This document shows, one piece after another, positions 1 to 6,017 of a stretch of 10,327 nt of DNA (position 1 is its first letter; every line of letters begins with the position of its first letter). The notes under the pieces are model-generated. The model searched no databases. It was not told the DNA's origin and saw only the letters and a list, made by a program, of their open reading frames with translations. The stretch comes from Sphingomonadaceae bacterium (GTDB lineage Bacteria; Pseudomonadota; Alphaproteobacteria; Sphingomonadales; Sphingomonadaceae), in NCBI GenBank assembly GCA_019245455.1, contig JAFARM010000106.1, positions 1 to 10,327 of the forward strand. Reading direction: 5' to 3'. Made by a program: the position numbers and the translations under genes.

Positions 1-1245
1 CCGCCGGGTGCTGCAGCGATGGCCGCGCGCGGCTTCAGCGACGACGACGTGCCGCCCCTGGACGCGCCGATGCGTGTGCGGAACCCGCTGATGGCGGCTG
101 CCGCCCGTCTGCTCGCGCTCGCCGCCGCGGTCCAGGCCGACCGCCAGGTCGCCGATGTCGCTCGCCTCCGCACCCGCGCCGACGGCGAGGCGAAGGCGTT
201 CGAGAAGACGCTCGCCGGCCTCGGCCTGTCGAGCGAGGACAATGCGCGGGCCCGCTACGCCGTGCTAGCGACGGTCGACGACATCGTTCAGAACCTGCCC
301 GGCGGCGCGAACAGCGACTGGCCGCGGCGCAGCCTCGTCGTCGTCAGCTTCGGCCAGGCGTTCGGCGGCGACCAGTTCTTCACAATCCTCGACACGCTGC
401 TGCAGCGGCCGGCGGCGCACCTCGAGATGCTCGAGCTGTACCACGCCTGCCTCGCCGTCGGCTTCATGGGGCGGCTTAGGACGCTGCCCGACGGCCAGGC
501 GCAGGTCGCCGCGCGGATGGGGGCGATCCACAACCAGCTGACGAGCATCCGCCCGCGCCCCGAGACCGACCTCGTGCCGGCATGGACCGGCGTGCCGACG
601 CCGATGCCCCGCCTCGGCTGGCTGGTGCGCGCGGCGATCGTCGCCGCGGGATGCCTTGCGGCGATCCTGCTCCTGTTCCTCGGCGCGAAGCTGCTGCTCG
701 ACAGCCGCGACCATCCCGCCTTCGTCGCCCTGCGGCAGGTGCCGCCGGTGACGCCGGCGAGGATCGACCGGGTCGGCGGCGATGTCGTCAAGCCGTCGGG
801 GCAGCTCGAGCGCGTGCGCGGCCGGCTGACGTCGAAGTGCATCGAGGCCAAGGACGACGGGGCGACGATCCGGCTGGTCATCGCCGCGTGTCCCGGCTTG
901 CCACCGGGTATGTTCGACAAGGGCGCGGCCGACATCGACCGCGCCTACGAGCCGCTGATCGTCGAGGCGGGCAATGCGCTCAAGCCCGAGAGCGGCCAGG
1001 TCGCCGTCGTCGCCCATACCGACAGCGACCCGATCCGCGGCGCACTGGCGGCGACCTACGCCGATAACCTCGAGCTGAGCCAGGCGCGCGCCGCCTCGGT
1101 GCAGTCGCTGCTGGTGCCCGTGCTCGGCGCGAACCGGCTGACGGCGCAGGGCCGCGGCGATCGCGAGCCGGTCGACCGCGGCGACACGCCCGAGGCGAAG
1201 GCGAAGAACCGCCGCGTCGAACTCATCCTGCCGCGGAGCGAGTGA
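1..1245 (+). CDS. tssL: TssL (DotU/IcmH-like) T6SS membrane protein with C-terminal OmpA-like domain, probably 5'-partial
   Basis: Inner-membrane component of the T6SS membrane complex, partner of TssM and TssJ. Numbering from the first ATG (base 19), residues 22-185 form the cytoplasmic DotU domain, with the family signatures YAVLATVDDIVQN (80-92), GGDQFF (116-121) and LAVGFMGRLR (145-154). One membrane segment follows at about 201-224. The periplasmic C-terminus (about 270-405) is OmpA-like, with HTDSDP (333-338), LSQARA (353-358) and NRRVEL (397-402), so this is the evolved form of TssL that can bind peptidoglycan directly. The frame is open to base 1, no Shine-Dalgarno precedes the ATG at 19, and long TssL proteins usually carry an N-terminal extension, so the true start probably lies upstream. 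The ATG at 19 (408 residues) is the alternative. Two periplasmic cysteines (274, 291) could form a disulfide (inference). First visible gene of the operon, one base before tssM. Confidence 0.93.
   Translation, partial: PPGAAAMAARGFSDDDVPPLDAPMRVRNPLMAAAARLLALAAAVQADRQVADVARLRTRADGEAKAFEKTLAGLGLSSEDNARARYAVLATVDDIVQNLPGGANSDWPRRSLVVVSFGQAFGGDQFFTILDTLLQRPAAHLEMLELYHACLAVGFMGRLRTLPDGQAQVAARMGAIHNQLTSIRPRPETDLVPAWTGVPTPMPRLGWLVRAAIVAAGCLAAILLLFLGAKLLLDSRDHPAFVALRQVPPVTPARIDRVGGDVVKPSGQLERVRGRLTSKCIEAKDDGATIRLVIAACPGLPPGMFDKGAADIDRAYEPLIVEAGNALKPESGQVAVVAHTDSDPIRGALAATYADNLELSQARAASVQSLLVPVLGANRLTAQGRGDREPVDRGDTPEAKAKNRRVELILPRSE
1235..1238 (+). promoter_or_regulatory. Ribosome binding site of tssM
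   Basis: GGAG lies 8 bases before the ATG at 1247, inside the last codons of tssL. It supports the chosen tssM start and translation coupled to tssL. Confidence 0.6.
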
Positions 1246-1246
1246 C

Positions 1247-4200
1247 ATGGCCGCCGTGAAGCGCTTCTTCTCGAACTGGTGGGTGCTGGCGGTGCTGGCG
1301 GCGCTGCTGTTGACGATCGTCCTGTTCTTCCTGTGCGGGCCGCTGGTCGGCGCGCTGCTGCCGTTCCGCTGGTGGGCGATCCTCGCCGTCTGGCTGGTGT
1401 TCGGCATCGTCGCCGGCATCCGGTGGTGGCGGCGGCGCGCGGCGGAGAAGGCGCTCGCTGCGGCGATGGCCGGGCCGGCCGACCTCGAGGGCGACGCCAT
1501 CGCGGGCAAGATGAAGGCGGCGCTCGACCGGGCCAAGGCGGGGGGCAAGGGTTCGCTCTACGCCTCGCCGTGGTACGTCATCATCGGACCGCCGGGCGCG
1601 GGCAAGACGACGCTGATCCAGAAGTCGGGCCTTCGGCTCCTCAACGACGAGGCGGCGGCGGGCGTCGGCGGCACGCGCAACTGCGACTGGTGGTTCGCCG
1701 ACGAGGCGGTGCTGATCGACACCGCCGGCCGCTACACCAGTCAGGATTCGAGCGCCGACGCGGATGCCAAGGGGTGGACGAGCTTCCTCGGCGCGCTGCG
1801 CAAGGCGCGGCCGATGCAGCCGCTCAATGGCATCATCGTCGCCATCGGTCTCGACGAGATCGCCCGCGTGTCGTCGGACGCGCTCGACCACCACGTCGTC
1901 GCCATCCGCGCGCGCCTCGCCGAACTGGGGCGCGAGCTGGGGCTCGAGCTGCCGGTCTATGTCCTGTTCACCAAGGCCGACCTCGTCGCCGGCTTCGTCG
2001 AGTTCTTCGACGACCTGTCGGTCGAGGGGCGGCGCTCGGTCGTCGGCCACACCCTGCCGCTGACGCCGGCGCGCCCGACTGTCGCCGAGTTGGCCAGCGG
2101 CTACGACGATGTCGTCCAGGCGCTCGCCGACCGGCTGCCGGCGCGGCTGCAAGCGGAGACCGACCCCGTCCGGCGCGGCGCGGCGCTGACCTTCCCGGCG
2201 CGCTTCATCGATTTGCGCGCGCGCATCGTCCGCCTGCTCGACGGCGTGTTCGGCGCCGGCGCGGCGCAGGTGGGGGCGACTGCGGGCGGCGCGCACACGG
2301 CGCGGCTGCGCGGCTTCTACTTCACCAGCGGGGTGCAGCAAGGGACGCCGTTCGACCGGCTCTTGGGCGACCTCGCCGGCACGCTCGGCACCGGGCAGCG
2401 GGCGCGGCCATCCTCCCCGCGCGCCTTCTTCGTCAACAAGTTGCTGAGCGATGTCGTCGTCGCCGAGGCCGGGATCGCCGGACCGAACGCGGCGCGGCGG
2501 CGGCGCGACCGGATGCTGAAGCTGGCGGCGGCGATCGCCGGCGGGCTGATCGCGCTGCTGCTGATCGTCGCGCTGGTGTGGAGCTATCTCGCCAATTCGA
2601 AGGCGCAGGACACGACGCTCGCACAAGCGACCGACCTCGCGGGGACGAGCAAGGGGATCGACCCCGGCGACCGCGTCTCGCTCGGCGCGTCGCTCGCCGA
2701 GCCGCTCGACCTGCTCGATGCGTTGCGCGACAAGCTGCCTTACGGCCCGACGGCGGCCGAGCACAAGCCGCTCGGGCAGCGCTGGGGGCTGTACCGCAGT
2801 GCCATCGCCGACGAATCGAGCCGCGCCTATTATGACGCGCTCCAGCGCTACCTGCTGCCGCGGATGATCACGACGGCCGAGTCGGCGCTGACCGCGGCGG
2901 GGACCGATCCCGTCGCGGTCTACGAGCCGCTCAAGGTCTACCTCATGCTCGGCAACCGCGCGGGGGCGAAGCGCGACGACGCCTATATCCTGCGCTGGCT
3001 CGAGGACGACCTGACGGCGCGGGCGCTGCCGGGCGAGGAGAATGCGCCGACGCGCGCGCGCATCCTGGCGCACGCCAAGGCGCTGCTCGCCGACGAAGGC
3101 AGCTTCGGCCGGCAGCTGACCGGGCCGCTGCTCGACGCCGGGCTGGTCGAACGGGGCCAAGCGACGATGGCGGCGATGAGCCCGGCCGAGCGCGCGCTGG
3201 CACTGATGAAGCAGCGCGTCACCGGCGAGGACTGGCGGCTGGTCGGCGACGGCATCCTCAAGGGCGAGGCCGACGCCTTCGCCAACCCGGCCGAACTGGC
3301 CGCGGTCAAGGTGCCGTTCCTGTTCACCAAGAAGGGCTTCGTCGGCGGCTTCATCCCCAACATCGCGACCATCGGCAAGGCGCTGAACGACGACCGCTGG
3401 ATGCTCGGGCAGAGCGCCGCGGCGCAGGCCCCGCTCGACACCAGCGAGCTCGGCCAGCTCTATGCCGCCGAGTACACCAAGCGGTGGACGGCGGTGCTGG
3501 CGACGCCGCAGCCGGGCGACTATGCGCGCAACCCGATGGCGCTGGCGCGGCTGGCGAACCCGGCGGCGTCGCCCTTGAAGAAGCTGACCGACGCCATCGT
3601 CGCCAACACGACGAACCTGCTGCCCAAGATCAAGGCTCCGACGCTGCCCGGCGGCGCGCTCGGCAAATTCGCCGGCGACATGGCGGCGAAGCAGGCGAAG
3701 GGGTCGGCGTCGGAGGTCGCGGCGGCGGCGATCGAAGCCAACTTCACCGGCATGAAGGAGTATACCGCCGGCGACAGCGCGCCGCTGAAGCAGCTGCTCG
3801 GGGCGCTCGGCAAGTACCAGCTGGCGCTTGCTCAGGCCAAGGCGGGCGGTGGTGCCGCCGGCAGTGTCGGTGGCGGCGGTGGCGGTGGCGGTGGCGGCGG
3901 CGGCGGCTCCGGCGCGATCGCGGCGGCGGCGGCGGACCTGACGGTCGCGGCGCAGAATGCGGGCGCGTCCGTGCCCGCGCTCGCCGACTTCGTCACCCAC
4001 GTCGCCGGCGGCTCGTCGAAGGCAGCCGAGACGCAGCGCACGACCGAGATCCGCGACGAGTATGCGGCCAAGGTCCTGCCCGACTGCACCCGCGTCTTCG
4101 GGGCCGGATACCCGTTCGGGTCCGGTCCCGATCTCGCGCCGGCCGACGTCAACCGCGTCGCGGGGCTCGTCGCCGGCTTCGGCCGCGACACGCTCGCGCC

Positions 4201-4696
4201 CTACCTCAAGAAGGACGACAAGGGCTGGACCTGGGTTGCCGAGCCGACGGTCAAGGGCTTCGACAAGGGATCGGCCGCGACCTTCCAGCACGCGACCGAG
4301 GTCGAGGCGCTGATGGGCGGCAATCTCGTCCTGCGGCTGGCGGCGGCACCGACCAACAAGGGCGGCCTGCGCCTGCGGGCCGGCGGACTGCCGATGGACC
4401 TCAGCCCCAGCGCCCCGTCGGAACGGTTCAGCTGGTCGAGCGGCGGCAGCCAGGTCGCCGAATATGCCCAGACCGGCCTGCCTGCCGGCGTCACGCCCGC
4501 GCCTGCAATCCGCGAGGAGGGGCCGTGGGCGCTGTTCCGCGTCCTCGGTCACGCCAAGAAGACGCAGCTCGGGCCGGGGCGTTACCGCTTCGCCTTCACC
4601 CCCGACTCGGCGGTCGACATCGAGGTCGCCGGCGGTCCCGACCCGTTCGCGGCGACCGGCGGCCCCTTCGCGCTGCGCTGCCCGGCCAAGCTGTGA
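1247..4696 (+). CDS. tssM: TssM (IcmF-like) T6SS inner-membrane protein with intact Walker A
   Basis: Large protein that spans the periplasm and joins TssL in the inner membrane to the outer-membrane lipoprotein TssJ. At 1149 residues it is normal family length. Two N-terminal membrane segments (about 11-30 and 43-60) precede a cytoplasmic NTPase-like domain with Walker A GPPGAGKT (114-121), DTAGRY (158-163) and FTKAD (241-245). The IcmF signatures RLRGFYFTSGVQQG (353-366) and FFVNKLLSDVV (394-404) follow, then a third membrane segment at about 423-446. The rest is periplasmic. It ends in the typical TssM beta-rich domain with GPWALFR (1092-1098) and a closing DPFA...LRCP segment. The intact Walker A suggests nucleotide binding, which not all TssM proteins retain. 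Oddity: a 13-glycine run at residues 875-887. The stop overlaps the tagF start by 4 bases (GTGA). Confidence 0.97.
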   Translation: MAAVKRFFSNWWVLAVLAALLLTIVLFFLCGPLVGALLPFRWWAILAVWLVFGIVAGIRWWRRRAAEKALAAAMAGPADLEGDAIAGKMKAALDRAKAGGKGSLYASPWYVIIGPPGAGKTTLIQKSGLRLLNDEAAAGVGGTRNCDWWFADEAVLIDTAGRYTSQDSSADADAKGWTSFLGALRKARPMQPLNGIIVAIGLDEIARVSSDALDHHVVAIRARLAELGRELGLELPVYVLFTKADLVAGFVEFFDDLSVEGRRSVVGHTLPLTPARPTVAELASGYDDVVQALADRLPARLQAETDPVRRGAALTFPARFIDLRARIVRLLDGVFGAGAAQVGATAGGAHTARLRGFYFTSGVQQGTPFDRLLGDLAGTLGTGQRARPSSPRAFFVNKLLSDVVVAEAGIAGPNAARRRRDRMLKLAAAIAGGLIALLLIVALVWSYLANSKAQDTTLAQATDLAGTSKGIDPGDRVSLGASLAEPLDLLDALRDKLPYGPTAAEHKPLGQRWGLYRSAIADESSRAYYDALQRYLLPRMITTAESALTAAGTDPVAVYEPLKVYLMLGNRAGAKRDDAYILRWLEDDLTARALPGEENAPTRARILAHAKALLADEGSFGRQLTGPLLDAGLVERGQATMAAMSPAERALALMKQRVTGEDWRLVGDGILKGEADAFANPAELAAVKVPFLFTKKGFVGGFIPNIATIGKALNDDRWMLGQSAAAQAPLDTSELGQLYAAEYTKRWTAVLATPQPGDYARNPMALARLANPAASPLKKLTDAIVANTTNLLPKIKAPTLPGGALGKFAGDMAAKQAKGSASEVAAAAIEANFTGMKEYTAGDSAPLKQLLGALGKYQLALAQAKAGGGAAGSVGGGGGGGGGGGGGSGAIAAAAADLTVAAQNAGASVPALADFVTHVAGGSSKAAETQRTTEIRDEYAAKVLPDCTRVFGAGYPFGSGPDLAPADVNRVAGLVAGFGRDTLAPYLKKDDKGWTWVAEPTVKGFDKGSAATFQHATEVEALMGGNLVLRLAAAPTNKGGLRLRAGGLPMDLSPSAPSERFSWSSGGSQVAEYAQTGLPAGVTPAPAIREEGPWALFRVLGHAKKTQLGPGRYRFAFTPDSAVDIEVAGGPDPFAATGGPFALRCPAKL
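3869..3907 (+). repeat. GGY-codon microsatellite encoding 13 consecutive glycines in TssM
   Basis: Thirteen consecutive GGC/GGT codons, preceded by another Gly-rich stretch (AGGGAAGSV) and followed by SGAIAAAAA. It lies in the periplasmic part of TssM, between the helical region and the C-terminal part. It looks like a flexible linker. A unit-length change would alter linker length without a frameshift. Confidence 0.9.
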
Positions 4697-5280
4697 GTGG
4701 GGTCGTGCCCGGCTTCTTCGGCAAGCTGCCGGCGCACGGCGATTTCGTCGACCGCGGCTGGGCGCGCGAGCAGGTTGCGGCGCTCGATGCCTGGCTGTCC
4801 GACGGACTGGCGGCGATCCGCGCGTCGCGCGACGATGACAGCTTCGTCGCGGCGCTGACGGCCGCCCCGCTGTGGCGCGGCTATGTCCCGCCCGGCGGGT
4901 GCGGCCCCGCGGCGCTGCACCTTGCGCTGGCACCGTCGATCGACAGTGCCGGGCGCTACTTCTTCCTGGCCGGCGGGATCGCCGGTGAGCCGGCGGCGGT
5001 GTGGGCGGTGGCGAGCCAGGCACCGGCCTTCGCCGATGCGGTCGAGGCGGCGACCTACGATGCGCTGGGCGGCGGCGTCGATGCCGATGGCTATGCCGCC
5101 GCGATCGCGGATGCGGTACCGGAAGCAACCCCGCACGGCGCGTTCCTCGCCGCCATGTCGCTGCCGCCGTCGAGCCTGTGGTGGGTGGCGCATCCGGCGG
5201 AAGGCGCGCCCCTCGGCTTCCGTGCCGAAAGGGTGGACGCCGCGCTCGCTGTCCGCCTCGTTGCGGGGGGTGAGGCATGA
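4693..5280 (+). CDS. tagF: TagF, T6SS-associated post-translational repressor (TIGR03373/DUF2094 family)
   Basis: TagF proteins repress T6SS activity after translation; in Pseudomonas and Agrobacterium they act with the FHA protein in or alongside the threonine-phosphorylation pathway. The 195-residue product opens with the family hallmark PGFFGKLPAHGDFVDRGW (residues 6-23), followed by an aromatic-rich segment (PLWRGY) and SLPPSSLWWV near the C-terminus. No signal peptide or membrane segment, so cytoplasmic. I chose GTG at 4693 because it gives a 4-base GTGA overlap with the tssM stop, matching the next two junctions. It lacks a clear Shine-Dalgarno, and GTG at 4705 is a possible alternative. 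The reading frame stays open far upstream within tssM, but that part is Arg/Gly-rich shadow with no TagF similarity. TagF is separate from PppA here, whereas they are fused in Agrobacterium. Confidence 0.9.
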   Translation: MSGVVPGFFGKLPAHGDFVDRGWAREQVAALDAWLSDGLAAIRASRDDDSFVAALTAAPLWRGYVPPGGCGPAALHLALAPSIDSAGRYFFLAGGIAGEPAAVWAVASQAPAFADAVEAATYDALGGGVDADGYAAAIADAVPEATPHGAFLAAMSLPPSSLWWVAHPAEGAPLGFRAERVDAALAVRLVAGGEA

Positions 5281-6017
5281 AGCTGCGCTTCCGCGCCGCC
5301 GTCCGCACGCACCCGGGCCTGGTCCGCTCGGTCAACGAGGATTCGGTGCTCGCCCGCGACGACATCGCGCTGTGGGTCGTCGCCGACGGCATGGGCGGCC
5401 ATGCCAACGGGCAGTGGGCGTCGCAGACGCTCGTCGCGCAGTTTGCCGGCCTCGCCCTCCAAGGCGCGCCGGAGGCGCGGGGCGCGGCGCTCGTCGCGGC
5501 GCTGCAGGCGGGAAATGGCGCGATCTACGCCGCCGGCAAGGCCGCCGGCCAGTCGATGGGAACGACGGCGGTGCTGCTCCACTTCGACGGCCCGACGCTC
5601 ATGTGCCTGTGGGTCGGCGACAGCCGCGCCTATCGCTTCCGTCGCGGTGGCCTGACGCAGCTCAGCCGCGATCACAGCGTCGTCCAGGAGCTCGTCGACC
5701 GCGGCAGCCTCAGTCTCGACGATGCCGAGTCGCACCCGATGGCGCACGTCCTGTCGCGCGCGATCGGCGGCGAGCCGGAGTGCCGGCCGGAAGGGATCAC
5801 GGACACAGCGCTCCCCGGGGATCATTACCTGCTGTGCAGCGACGGCCTGACGAAGGTCGTCGCCGAGGAGGTCATCGGCCGGCTGCTGCGCCTGCCCAGT
5901 GTCAACGCCGCAGCCGACCGCATGGTCGCGGAGACGCTTGAGCAGGGGGCCCCCGATAATGTTACGGTGGTGCTGGTCTCGGTAGAGGAGGTGACCGAAG
6001 TGTCGACCGGGCAATGA
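5277..6017 (+). CDS. pppA: PppA, PP2C-family Ser/Thr phosphatase of the T6SS
   Basis: Metal-dependent (Mn/Mg) protein phosphatase that removes phosphate from PpkA targets, switching the T6SS off. The 246-residue protein is one bacterial PP2C domain with all motifs in order: R(10)...NED (20-22), ADGMGGH (36-42, Asp37 a metal ligand), GTTAVLL (95-101), WVGDSRAYR (112-120), LSRDHSVVQELV (129-140), HVLSRAIG (157-164), LLCSDGL (185-191, Asp189 a metal ligand) and DNVTVVLV (227-234, Asp227 a metal ligand). No membrane segment, so cytoplasmic. All expected catalytic residues are present and it should be active. The start ATG at 5277 overlaps the tagF stop (ATGA), with a G-run (5265-5270) and GAGG (5272-5275) just before it. 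Its own stop overlaps the ppkA start the same way, so writer and eraser are translationally coupled. Confidence 0.94.
   Translation: MKLRFRAAVRTHPGLVRSVNEDSVLARDDIALWVVADGMGGHANGQWASQTLVAQFAGLALQGAPEARGAALVAALQAGNGAIYAAGKAAGQSMGTTAVLLHFDGPTLMCLWVGDSRAYRFRRGGLTQLSRDHSVVQELVDRGSLSLDDAESHPMAHVLSRAIGGEPECRPEGITDTALPGDHYLLCSDGLTKVVAEEVIGRLLRLPSVNAAADRMVAETLEQGAPDNVTVVLVSVEEVTEVSTGQ
5985..5994 (+). promoter_or_regulatory. Near-consensus Shine-Dalgarno sequence inside the 3' end of pppA, 19 bases before the ppkA start
   Basis: GAGGAGGTGA is almost fully complementary to the 16S rRNA tail. It encodes part of PppA (E-E-V). Spacing to the ppkA ATG at 6014 is 19 bases, far longer than the usual 5-9. 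No in-frame ppkA start lies at normal distance: the GTG at 6000 is in the pppA frame. It may hold ribosomes for re-initiation at the overlapping ATGA, or be a coincidence of Glu-Glu-Val codons. Confidence 0.4.

Noticed and set aside
3484-4692. Upstream in-frame extension of tagF through the 3' third of tssM
   Set aside because: The extension is Arg/Gly-rich shadow of tssM; TagF similarity begins only after base 4693, where GTGA overlaps the tssM stop.
1223-5407. A 4.2-kb open frame on the minus strand antisense to tssM, tagF and pppA, about 1394 codons
   Set aside because: Its product is Arg/Ala/Gly-rich with no recognisable domain, and the opposite strand encodes clear T6SS proteins throughout. 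Long antisense frames are expected at this GC content.
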